Part shown: piece by piece, positions 16,493-24,176 of the stretch | Layout: the number at the start of each line of letters is the position of its first letter | Numbering within the stretch: position 1 is the first letter of the stretch | Assembly: GCA_965221935.1 (NCBI GenBank) | Contig: CBDCSZ010000035.1 | Coordinates: 1 to 64,000 of the forward strand | Length of the DNA stretch: 64,000 nt | Source: JAPOXR01 sp965221935 | GTDB taxonomy: Bacteria > Pseudomonadota > Alphaproteobacteria > Rhodobacterales > Rhodobacteraceae | Direction of reading: 5' to 3' | The notes under the pieces: model-generated | Databases searched by the model: none | What the model was told of the DNA's origin: nothing | What the model saw: only the letters and a program-made list of their open reading frames with translations | Made by a program: the position numbers and the translations under genes

Positions 16493-16982
16493 GCTCTGCC
16501 GCAACAGCTTCGCCACCGACCTCCCGGTCGGCCCGGACAGCGTCGCCGAACTGGCCGACTGCGCCCGGTCCCGGTGGAAAGTGGAGAACAACGCCTTCAA
16601 GGCTCTCAAGGACGGATACCATCTCGAGCACAACTTCGGGCACGGCAAAGAAACCCTGTCCAGCCTGCTGGCGACCTTCAACCTGATCGCGTTCCTGATG
16701 CAGAGCGCCTGCGACCTGGTCTGCGAAAGCTGGCGGGAGGCCCGGGCAAAGCTCGCCGCCCGCTTGCCGGCTTCTTGACAACCTAAAGTTCCTGACCGTC
16801 TACGCCGTGCACGACGACTGGGACGCCGTGATGCGGACAATCATCACCGGCGAGCTGCCGGAACAGCCTCCGTAGCCGGAACCGGCGGCCCGCCCATTCC
16901 GCCGAAACACAGCAGAAATCCGCCCGGAAACGCAGCCGAAAGTGAAGAAAAAACCGATGTGAACGCATAATTAGAACTACTG
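16493..16982 (+). pseudogene. Third, truncated copy of the 1.64-kb IS (transposase C-terminal part)
   Basis: From the IS66 right end onward the DNA matches the two intact IS copies at 39,916 and 60,778, in inverse orientation: LCRNSFATDLPVGPDSVAEL, RWKVENNAFKALKDGYHLEH, NLIAFLMQSACDLVCESW. An extra T near 16,766 shifts the frame before the last 35 residues (LDNLKFLTVYAVHDDWDAVM), which end at TAG 16,873-16,875. The outer end (ATTAGAACTACTG, finishing at 16,982) corresponds to the IS terminus. The other two thirds are missing at the IS66 border. Confidence 0.85.
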
Positions 16983-17315
16983 GCCAGATGGTGACCTTCT
17001 CTGACTTTCACCCCGGCAACCGGGTCGTTTAGAGCTGGGGTTGTCCACCAGCAAAAAAACTATCCAGCGTAACCCGATGGAACCGGGGCGCCCAAATAGG
17101 GAGTCCACTCGCGCACGCCCTTTACGGCTCGTAAGCCTCGATAGAAGGCAAGCTCTCGGCGCGCCGGTCCGATCCGTGCGTCTCAATTCTGCGTCGACCC
17201 GCAGGCGCCGGGCAGGGTTTCGTAAACTGACGCTCTATTGGGGATGTCCGCTTGGAGCCCAAAGCCGTAGTTGCTTCGGACTACGACGAAGCGGGTACCT
17301 AAGCCCCACTAGCAG
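16983..17315. other. Intergenic stretch with a nested hairpin
   Basis: No gene is visible. Near its end three nested helices can be drawn: TGGGG 17,239-17,243 with 17,304-17,308, CCGCTT 17,248-17,253 with 17,289-17,294, and CGTAGT 17,266-17,271 with 17,280-17,285. This could be a structured RNA, or a terminator-like element for the acetyltransferase gene read from the minus strand. I do not recognise the family. Confidence 0.35.
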
Positions 17316-17744
17316 TTAAGGTGTTTTGTAAAATCGCTCTGGGTCGCCTGTGTCCAGGCCATCAAGCTCACCGCAAAACCGCCAACCTGATTTCTCCAGC
17401 AAAGCACGCATTGGAGCGTTGGAACGGTTGGTGGAGGTCCAAACTTCCTGCATTCCCTGGCTATTGAACGAAAGCAAGCTGAATCCTAGGCCACAACGCC
17501 TGGCTCTTGGGTCGACGATGAGCAATGAAATGAATGGCTTCTCAAAGAAGTATTGATGGTCGAGACAACAAAACGCTCGCATCTCGTTTTGTTGAGTCGC
17601 CACGCTCAGGCCACCGCGTGCGGCCACGGAGGTGATATACTCAGATCGGTTTTTCGATCCGGTCACAATCTCATCTATTGCAATCGCGCGATCGATTTCG
17701 GCTTGCTCTATTGCCCGTCGCGTTTCCAACACGCCATCCACCAT
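17316..17744 (-). CDS. GNAT-family N-acetyltransferase
   Basis: A 142-residue protein with the core of a GNAT domain: ISLLIVDPRARRCGLGFSLL carries the acetyl-CoA binding Arg/Gly-x-Gly pattern in a variant form, and EVWTSTNRSNAPMRALLEKS, then GWRFCGELDGLDTGDPERFY is the usual C-terminal half. The substrate cannot be inferred. It is the only ordinary metabolic-type gene inside the mobile block and its codon use is less GC-extreme than that of its IS neighbours, so it may be a passenger or a relic of the pre-insertion chromosome. Confidence 0.75.
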   Translation of the reverse strand: MVDGVLETRRAIEQAEIDRAIAIDEIVTGSKNRSEYITSVAARGGLSVATQQNEMRAFCCLDHQYFFEKPFISLLIVDPRARRCGLGFSLLSFNSQGMQEVWTSTNRSNAPMRALLEKSGWRFCGELDGLDTGDPERFYKTP

Positions 17745-18208
17745 TCGTCAGCGTCGCACCGACGCTTAGACCAAATCACCTTGCATGTCTGCTTTGTCCG
17801 GTGGGCTCAACAGGTGAACGCAACACTTTAATCTTGGCTCAGTTTACGAATCGTATGCATGACCTGTTGATTGCGTTGGCGAGGCACGTCCGTGGCAAGG
17901 CGTTGGGTGTTGTTTCTCCAACTATGTCACCGGTCAGCGTGGTAGTTTTCCCGGTTTAGGCTGACATCGGATTTCTTGGAAATCGGAATAACCCGGGGAC
18001 CTCTTGCCCCCCTTTCTTTCCCAAGCAGAACTTTTTCCAGCGGTTGATTCCGGTCAGATTGATCGCTGTCTGCCTGCGCTCCGCCGGAAGCGGGTTCCGG
18101 GATTTTCTGATTGCCGTCCCGGCGGCCGCCGTCTACTCCCTCGGGTTCTGATCAGCAAAAGAAGAAGTGGCCCGCGCGGACTGCCGCCGCCGGGCCGTGG
18201 GCGGTCGA
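17745..18208. other. IS1595 left end and leader of the DUF6431 operon
   Basis: No protein gene is supported. The IS1595-type left end starts at 17,836. A possible terminal repeat of the inner unit (TTCCCGGTTT then CTGACA, 17,949-17,966) lies 240 bases before the first gene. Downstream of it GGATTTC TTGG AAATC forms a small imperfect palindrome. Confidence 0.4.
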
Positions 18209-18958
18209 GTGCAACTCATCCACGAGACAGACCTTTCCGCCGAGGAGTATGTTAGCACACAGGCGCGGCGCGGCGCAAAGCTTGAGCGCTGCCCGAGACA
18301 TCCCGGCGGCGGCTGCCGGCTCGGCAGCCACGGCACCTGCGGGCGCAAGTATCCGGACGGGATGCGGATCGCCAGGCATTACTGCCGGGACACGCCGGAG
18401 ACGTTCAGCATGCTGCCGCAGTTCATGGCGGCGGGGGTCGCGGGCACGCTGGACGCGATCGAAGAGGGCGCGGCGGCGGCGGAATCCGAAGCCGGGCTCG
18501 CGGCGGCGGAGGAGCGGATGCGTCCCGCCCGCCGCTGCCACCCGCGGGCCGCCCGGCGGTGGATCCAGCGCCGCGACACATGGGTCAGGGCCCTGCTCAC
18601 GATTGTCATCGGTCTGTTCCCCGACCAGTTCGCCGGGACCCCGGTCCGGATCAGCGCGTTCCGGAGGCGCGCCGGAACCGGGAGCGCGCTGACCGCGCTC
18701 CGTCTGCTCTGCGTCAGCCACCTCCAGTCGCTGCCCGCCCCGCGGTCGGATTCCGGCGCGGCGGCGCCCTCGCCGGATCGCAAACCGGCCCGCCAACACA
18801 CGATAGCCCGTGTCGCGGCCTCCGTCATGCGCCGAACGGGCGGCCGCGGTCCGCGCCAGGGCGGAACGCGCCCATGCGATCCCGGGCAGCGCCCGGACCC
18901 GGGTTTCCGTCCAGACGCTCAGGGACTGGATCCGCATCTGCGAGCGCGACGGCTTTGA
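18209..18958 (+). CDS. DUF6431-type zinc-binding protein
   Basis: The most likely start is GTG 18,209 (VQLIHETDLSAEEYVSTQ). The N-terminal third is Cys/His rich: CPRHPGGGCRLGSHGTCG and HYCRDTPETFSMLPQFMAAG, a pattern I associate with DUF6431 proteins that precede DDE transposase genes. The middle is helical (GVAGTLDAIEEGAAAAESEA), then RRWIQRRDTWVRALLTIVIG and LFPDQFAGTPVRISAFRRRA. The frame overlaps the next gene by about 150 bases, so the last 50 residues may be non-native or the result of a frameshift. Function is unknown; in this operon a role in target or end recognition, like the zinc-bearing TniQ of Tn7 relatives, is a guess. Confidence 0.6.
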   Translation: MQLIHETDLSAEEYVSTQARRGAKLERCPRHPGGGCRLGSHGTCGRKYPDGMRIARHYCRDTPETFSMLPQFMAAGVAGTLDAIEEGAAAAESEAGLAAAEERMRPARRCHPRAARRWIQRRDTWVRALLTIVIGLFPDQFAGTPVRISAFRRRAGTGSALTALRLLCVSHLQSLPAPRSDSGAAAPSPDRKPARQHTIARVAASVMRRTGGRGPRQGGTRPCDPGQRPDPGFRPDAQGLDPHLRARRL

Positions 18959-20038
18959 CGGTCTGATGCCCAAGGCCCGGTCCGACCGCGCCCAGCCGCG
19001 GCGGATGTCTCCGGACGTGATCGAGACGCTGCTGTCGATCAAGCGTGACGCGCCGGAACTGAGCGTCCGCAAGGTGATCGAGCAGGCCCGGGAGTCCGGC
19101 GAGGTCGGAGACGACACGCCGCTGCCGCCGTCGACCATCCACCGCCTGTTCGCCCACGAGGGGCTGATGGTGCGACAATCGCAATCCGTCCAGAAGGACA
19201 TGCGGCGGTTCGCCTTCCGTTTTGCCGGCGAACTCTGGCAGGCGGATGCCATGCATGGCCCCAGGGTCGCCGACGGGCGCGGACGCAAGCGCAAGACCTG
19301 CCTGCTGGCCATCCTCGACGATGCCACACGGGTCATCCCCTATGCCAGGTTCTCATTCGCCGACAACACGTCGAACTTTCTCCTGGCGCTGCGCGAGGCG
19401 ATCACCCGCCGCGGTCTCACCGCAAGACTTTACGTCGACAACGGCAGCAATTTCCGCTCTCGGCAACTGGCCATGATCTGCGCCCGCCTCGGCATCGCAT
19501 TGCTCCACGCACGCCCGTGCCACGCCGCCGGAAAGGGAAAGATAGAAAGATTTTTCCGCACAGTGCGCCAACAGGCCCTGGCCCCGCTCGACCCGCAGGA
19601 CATCCCCGATCTGGAGACCCTCAACCGACGGTTCCGAACCTGGCTGGAATGTGAGTATCACATGAGCCCCCACCGCGGCCTCGACGGCGAGATTCCGCTC
19701 GACCGATGGGCGCGCACCGCCGGGCAGATCCGGTATCCCGATCCCGGCATCGACCTCGAACAGATGTTCTTCTTCGAGGTCAGCCGCAAGGTCACCAAGG
19801 CCCGCACCGTCTCGCTCCATAACCGGATCTGCGAGATCGACCCGGTCCTGCAGGGACAGACCGTCACTCTGCGCTGCGACCCCGCCGCGCCGCCGTCGCG
19901 GCCGCTGCTGGTGGTCCATGACGGCAAGCCCGCCGCGGGACCGCCACCCTGCTCGACCTCTACGCCAACACCAGGGTCAGGCGCGGCTCCCCGGAACTGC
20001 GCTTCGGCCCGCTCGGCGATGATCCGGAGACGCCCTGA
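18810..20038 (+). CDS. DDE (rve) transposase of the Mu/IS481-TniA type, C-terminal frameshift
   Basis: The frame begins with GTG 18,810. A helix-turn-helix (RVSVQTLRDWIRICERDGFD) and a second DNA-binding helix bundle (LSVRKVIEQARESGEVGDDT) precede the catalytic core: Asp in ELWQADAMHGP (residue about 147), Asp in ARLYVDNGSNF (about 210), Glu in GKGKIERFFRTVRQQ (about 246). A Mu-type beta-barrel follows (KARTVSLHNRICEIDPVLQG). Near 19,940 one base is missing: the family's C-terminal segment TATLLDLYANTRVRRGSPEL continues in another frame and ends at TGA 20,037-20,039, overlapping the ATG of the ATPase gene. Only the last 35 or so residues are affected, so activity may or may not be lost. Confidence 0.85.
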
Positions 20039-20838
20039 TGCACAAGCCGCACTTCGCCTTCAAGCACTATCCCTTCGACAACACGCTCCGCGCCGACGAG
20101 CTGTTCGACAGCGCCGCCATGAGCGAGGCGCGGCTGCGGCTGCGCCACCTGCTGGAGCTGCGCGGCATCGGGCTGCTGACAGGGGAAGCCGGCAGCGGCA
20201 AGACCACCCTGTGCCGCCAGGCAGTGGCCCAGCTGCATCCGAACCGGCACCGGGTCTGCTATGTCGCCCTGTCCACCGGCAGCGTGCTCGACAGCTGCAA
20301 CATGGTCGCCGGCGCCTTCGGCCTGGAGCGCTTCACCAGCCGGTCCGCGGCCTGCCTGGCCATCCGGAGCGCCGTGTCGCGCCTGGTCACCGAGTCACGG
20401 CAGCGCCCCGTGCTGATCTTCGACGAGGCGCATCACCTGCACAACGAAATCCTCGAGGAGCTGCGGCTGCTCACCAACTGCCGGATGGATTCCGAGAACC
20501 GGCTCTGCCTGCTCCTGGTCGGCCTCACCGAACTGCGGCGGCGGCTGGAAATGGCGGCGCACGCGTCGCTGTCGCAGCGCATCGTGCTGCGCTGCGCGCT
20601 GGAGGGGCTGGGCCGGGATGAGATCGGCCCCTGCATCGCCCATCGGCTGCGCCTGGCCGGCAGCGATGTCGAGATCTTCGAGGAGCCGGCGGTGGAGGCC
20701 GTGGCGCTGGCCAGCAGCGGCCTGCCCAGGCGCGTCGACCGGATCGCCCATTACGCCCGGCATGCCGCCGCCCTCGACCGCTCCCGGACGGTCTCGATCA
20801 ATCATGTGGAAAACGCCGCCCGGGAACTGGCGCCGTGA
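20038..20838 (+). CDS. ExeA/TniB-like AAA ATPase
   Basis: A protein of 266 residues. The N-terminus FAFKHYPFDNTLRADELFD is the ExeA-type lead. Walker A is GEAGSGKTT (residues 49-57), Walker B is PVLIFDEAHHL, sensor-like LLLVGLTELRRRL follows and the arginine-containing SLSQRIVLRCALEGLGRDEI comes next; the C-terminal lid helices end at 20,838. Such ATPases (TniB, TnsC, MuB relatives) bind target DNA and activate a DDE transposase. The ATG overlaps the stop of the transposase gene (TGATG), and its own stop overlaps the GTG start of the next gene, so the operon is tightly coupled. Confidence 0.9.
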   Translation: MHKPHFAFKHYPFDNTLRADELFDSAAMSEARLRLRHLLELRGIGLLTGEAGSGKTTLCRQAVAQLHPNRHRVCYVALSTGSVLDSCNMVAGAFGLERFTSRSAACLAIRSAVSRLVTESRQRPVLIFDEAHHLHNEILEELRLLTNCRMDSENRLCLLLVGLTELRRRLEMAAHASLSQRIVLRCALEGLGRDEIGPCIAHRLRLAGSDVEIFEEPAVEAVALASSGLPRRVDRIAHYARHAAALDRSRTVSINHVENAARELAP

Positions 20839-21614
20839 GCCGGGCAGGCAGGCTCCGCGCGGTCGCGCTCGAGCGGGTCGCCGAGCGCCTCGGCTACCGG
20901 CGCGACCCCAATGACCGGGCGCGCTGGAAACGCCCGGGATCCGTGATCAGCATCAGCGGGACACAGTTCTGCGACCATGTCCTGTGCCGGGGCGGCGGCG
21001 GCGCCATCGATCTCGCGGTCCACGCCTCCGGCCTCCCGTTCCGGGCGGCCCTCGACCTCCTGGAGCGGATCGCGCCGGAAGACGCCGGGACAGCGCCGGA
21101 GCCGGAACACTGGCGGCAGGTGCGGCGGTATCTGACCCGGCGGCGCGGCCTCGATCCGGAGCTGATCGACCGCTGCCGCCGGAAACGGCTGATCGGCGCC
21201 GAGCTGCGCGGAACCCGGCCCGGCCGCCCCTTCAAGGGCATGGCCCCCGGATCGCGGAAAGCGCTGGGCGGGTTCTGGATCGCGCGGCGGAGCCCCGGGC
21301 CGGCGCTCCTGACGGAAAGCGCCATCGACGCGCTCTCGGCCGTCTCCGCCGCCGGATCCGCCGGCATCGCGGCCTTCATCTCAACCGCCGGCACAGCCAC
21401 ACGCCTTCCGGAATGGATCACACAGCTCGGCCCCGAATCCATCCTGTGCGGGTATGACGCCGACGAGGCCGGCGACGCCGCCGCGCGGCGCCTGATCGAA
21501 AACCATCCCGGAATCCGCCGCCTCCGCCCGGAAGGCGGCAAAGACTGGAACGAAATCCTCGCGGCCGGAACAGCCGCCGGAGCGGCCCCGCGGGGCCGGG
21601 AAGCCGGACGGTGA
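20835..21614 (+). CDS. Toprim/primase-like protein of the transposon operon
   Basis: 259 residues starting with GTG in a GTGA overlap. An N-terminal segment resembles a primase zinc-binding/CHC2-type module (YRRDPNDRARWKRPGSVISI, then FCDHVLCRGGGGAIDLAVHA), although only two Cys remain. The central part fits DUF3991-like domains (VRRYLTRRRGLDPELIDRCR), and the C-terminal part is a Toprim fold: ALLTESAIDALSAVSA with the Glu, SILCGYDADEAGDAAARRL with the DxD, and RLRPEGGKDWNEIL. Toprim enzymes act in primases and topoisomerases. A primase-like partner in a small DDE-transposase operon is uncommon; it might prime repair synthesis after strand transfer, or it may only bind nucleic acid. Confidence 0.75.
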   Translation: MSRAGRLRAVALERVAERLGYRRDPNDRARWKRPGSVISISGTQFCDHVLCRGGGGAIDLAVHASGLPFRAALDLLERIAPEDAGTAPEPEHWRQVRRYLTRRRGLDPELIDRCRRKRLIGAELRGTRPGRPFKGMAPGSRKALGGFWIARRSPGPALLTESAIDALSAVSAAGSAGIAAFISTAGTATRLPEWITQLGPESILCGYDADEAGDAAARRLIENHPGIRRLRPEGGKDWNEILAAGTAAGAAPRGREAGR

Positions 21615-21866
21615 CGCGACAGCGCCGGGCCGCCGCTCCCCCGTCTCCGGTCTCCCTTTCCGCCGGATCAATCCATCAGCTCTGAAGAGGAGTGTTCATC
21701 CGGCGCTGACAACAATCCGGAAACGCCCCCTCAGCGGGGCCGCCATCCTGATCGACGCGCCGGACACAACACCGAATCATCCTGCAACCCAAAACCAGCT
21801 CCCTGAAAACCAGCCTGCTGAAAACTCTGCCGGGAAAGAAAACCGGCGCAGACGCGAACCGGATTG
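21615..21866. other. Right end of the four-gene unit
   Basis: A gene-free stretch with short repeats that could be transposase binding sites: AAAACCAGC occurs twice (near 21,790 and 21,809) and AAAACCGGC once (near 21,839). The inverse of the candidate left terminus (TGTCAG then AAACCGGGAA) lies at 21,865-21,883, partly inside the last codons of the IS1595 transposase. Confidence 0.35.
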
Positions 21867-22826
21867 TCAGGGGAAACCGGGAAAAACCTTCCCATTCGTC
21901 TCAAAACAATCCGGGAAATCCAGATCAGGGGAGTCCAAAAAACAACACTGGAACCATCGCAGGTAGTTGTCGAGATACTTGGTCGCGATCCCGCGGTATC
22001 GCCGCAGGAAACCCTTCAGCTGGCCATGCCGGCTGTTGACAGTCTGGATGTGAAAGGCGTCCCGAACTCGCTCGCCTCCGGACAGGTTGAGCGCTTCGTG
22101 GCGAACGCCAATTGCTCCGGCGCATGGCGGATATGCGCAATGGCCGTCGCTGACCAGGACGATGTCCTCGCCCGCGACCGGTTCGATGACCTCTCGCAGG
22201 GCATCGGCATTGACCGCCGGAAGAACCGCGCTGACCGTCATGCCGCTGCGGTCGGCGGCAGCCAGCACCGGAACCTGCTCGGACGACAGGCCGCGCTTGC
22301 ATGCCTTGCCGCCGCGGCGACGCGCCTTGCGATCAAGGCGCCGCTCGCCCTTGCGGCTTTCCAGCACATAGGTTTCGTCGGCCTCGACAATGCCGGCGAG
22401 CTTTCGCGGATCCCGGCTTTCGGCTGCAAGGAACCGGTGCCGCCAACGGAACGCCGTGTTTACGGCAAGCCCGCAGTGCCCGGCAGACGCGCGCACCGTT
22501 TCCCCGTCCGCGAGACAGGTTCCGAATTCCAGCCATCTCTCCTTGCGGTGAAGACCCGCCAACGGCGTGCCTGTCGCTGCATTGAACGTCTTCCCGCAAC
22601 TCTTGCACTGATACCGGCGCAGGCCGCGCGCCTTGCCGCGCGAAACGGCGCCGGACGTGCCGCAATGCGGGCACCGGCGGTCCTCGCCCACGCCCGCCTC
22701 GATCGCAGCCAGCGAGGCTGACGCCTGCGAGCCTCCCGAGAGCGCTGCCTCGGCTTCCCTGCGCTGCGCCGTGTCGAGCTGGTCAACCTGCGACAGCCAC
22801 GCCTGAAACTGCTTGTGATCCATCAT
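21867..22826 (-). CDS. IS1595-family transposase
   Basis: A complete protein of 319 residues (ATG at 22,826 or one codon later). The zinc ribbon is CPHCGTSG (Cys52, Cys55) with YQCKSCGKTF (Cys74, Cys77). The helix-turn-helix is followed by the DDE-like catalytic core of the family: GIVEADETYVLESRKGERR, IVLVSDGHCAYPP, and the HIQTVNSRHGQLKGFLRRYRG segment with the Asn/His found in IS1595. The last residues (NGKVFPGFP) are encoded by sequence that matches the inverted end of the inner unit, so the native C-terminus may have been replaced on insertion. Confidence 0.92.
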   Translation of the reverse strand: MMDHKQFQAWLSQVDQLDTAQRREAEAALSGGSQASASLAAIEAGVGEDRRCPHCGTSGAVSRGKARGLRRYQCKSCGKTFNAATGTPLAGLHRKERWLEFGTCLADGETVRASAGHCGLAVNTAFRWRHRFLAAESRDPRKLAGIVEADETYVLESRKGERRLDRKARRRGGKACKRGLSSEQVPVLAAADRSGMTVSAVLPAVNADALREVIEPVAGEDIVLVSDGHCAYPPCAGAIGVRHEALNLSGGERVRDAFHIQTVNSRHGQLKGFLRRYRGIATKYLDNYLRWFQCCFLDSPDLDFPDCFETNGKVFPGFP

Positions 22827-22887
22827 CTCTCGCCTCCTGCTTCGCGAGAGAACATATCATGAACGAATACAATTTGTAAACTGAGCC

Positions 22888-23930
22888 TTGATCTTCAAGC
22901 TTGCCTATGAAGGTGAAGGCGACTCGGGCCGCATGTGGGTCAAATCGATCGCCAAACATCTCAATGAGCGCAAGCTCTACACCCGCACGGGCGGACGCTG
23001 GGGCGTCGGCACGGTGCATCGTATCCTGACGCGCCGCACCTATATCGGCGAGCACGAATGGGGCAAGACCTACAAGGATGGCACGCCGAAAGCAGCGGCC
23101 GAGGTCGTGACTGTTCCCGTGCCGCCGATCGTCGATCGCGAGACCTTCGACGCTGTCCAGAAACTCCTGAAGAAACGTGCGCCGATGGTGACGCCTGGCC
23201 GGACCGTCAGCGGGCCGACCTTGCTGACGGGCATCTGCTTTTGTGCCGACTGCGGCGGCGCCATGACCCTGCGCACCTCGGGCAAGGCGAAGCATTATCG
23301 CTACTACACCTGCACCACGGCCGCCCGGCAGGGCAAAACCGGCTGCACGTGCCGCACGATCCAGATGGACAGGCTCGACCATCTGGTGGCGGATTATCTG
23401 GAGCACCGGCTGCTCGATGCGAACCGGGTGCAGGACTTGCTCGCCGCGCATCTCGACCGCCGTGAAGAACGGGACGGACGCCGCCGAACGCAGGCGAATG
23501 AACTCACCAAACGGGCGGCGGAAACAGAACAACGCCTGAAGCGTCTCTATGACGCGATCGAAAGCGGTGTCGCGGACCTCGAAGATCCGTCGCTGAAAGA
23601 GCGGATTGAGGAATTGAAGGCGACGCGCGATCAGGCGCGGATACACGCCGAACGTGCGAAAGCTGCCATCGAGACCGCCGACCAGAGCCTCACGCCGACC
23701 AGAGCCTCACGCCGACGCAGTTGACGAAGTTCGCCTCCGTCGCGCGCCGGCGGATGCGTGGAAAGGACGGCGGACTTCGGCGCGACCATCTGCGCGCCTT
23801 CGCACAGCGGGTCGAGGTTGCGGAACACGAAGTCCGGGTCATGGGGTCGAGAAATGAGCTTCTGAGGCTGCTGACCTCTTCAAATGGCGTAGAATCGGCG
23901 GCGAACGGGGTTCGCACTTTTGTTCCAAGG
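22888..23930 (+). pseudogene. Serine recombinase, C-terminal two thirds, cut by IS1595 and by a 17-bp duplication
   Basis: The reading starts right at the IS1595 border with IFKLAYEGEGDSGRMWVKSI, the recombinase domain. The zinc ribbon (ICFCADCGGAMTLRTSGKA, YYTCTTAARQGKTGC) and coiled coil (LTKRAAETEQRLKRLYDAIE) follow. The catalytic serine domain is absent. At 23,682-23,715 a 17-base unit (CCAGAGCCTCACGCCGA) occurs twice in tandem; this shifts the frame, and the family's C-terminal tail (LTKFASVARRRMRGKDGGLR, RDHLRAFAQRVEVAEHEVRV) continues in another frame up to the edge of tRNA-Ser. The gene is inactive. Confidence 0.85.
23682..23715 (+). repeat. Tandem 17-bp duplication
   Basis: The unit CCAGAGCCTCACGCCGA appears at 23,682-23,698 and again at 23,699-23,715 without a mismatch. 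Because 17 is not a multiple of three it breaks the recombinase frame. It looks like a recent replication slippage. Confidence 0.95.
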
Positions 23931-24020
23931 TGGCGGAGGAGGTGGGATTCGAACCCACGGTGGAGTCACCCCCACGCCGGTTTTCAAGACCGGTACATTC
24001 GACCACTCTGTCACTCCTCC
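23931..24020 (-). tRNA. tRNA-Ser(UGA)
   Basis: The minus strand folds as a class II tRNA with acceptor GGAGGAG/CTCCTCC, T arm GTGGGTTCGAATCCCAC, a long variable arm (GTGGGGGTGACTCCAC) and anticodon loop CTTGAAA (anticodon TGA). CCA is encoded at 23,931-23,933. It marks the right edge of the mobile block; the serine recombinase remnant ends against its 3' end, a common attachment-site arrangement. Confidence 0.95.
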
Positions 24021-24176
24021 GGCAACGCGACAGATAAGGACTTGAAGCCAGAATTCAAAGTGGCAGCATCTTTGTGCCGGAGATTTTGCACCCGCGACGC
24101 GGCCTGAATTCAATGGCGCTTTTCAAATTGTGCCGCTTTTGCCATTATGCTGGCGGCAACTGGCAAGCTGAACCAG

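Larger units (their letters stand above)
17836..22887. mobile_element. IS1595-family element carrying a four-gene transposon-like unit
   Basis: GGCTCAGTTTAC at 17,836-17,847 is the perfect inverse of GTAAACTGAGCC at 22,876-22,887, and the similarity goes on inward with gaps. The flanks are TTAATCTT (17,828-17,835) and TTGATCTT (22,888-22,895): seven of eight bases match, and 8 bp is the duplication size of the IS1595 family. The IS1595 transposase is at the right side; the DUF6431/DDE/AAA/Toprim genes fill the rest. IS1595 elements are known to carry passenger genes. The right flank runs straight into a truncated serine recombinase gene. Confidence 0.7.

Noticed and set aside
10794..16500. 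An 8-bp target duplication for the IS66 unit
   Set aside because: TCTGCACC and GCTCTGCC share only a short core and the two flanks belong to different genes.
17962..21869. A CRISPR-associated or Tn7-type transposon
   Set aside because: The DDE and AAA proteins fit the class, but there is no TniQ/TnsD, no TnsA-type nuclease, no Cas gene and no repeat-spacer array.
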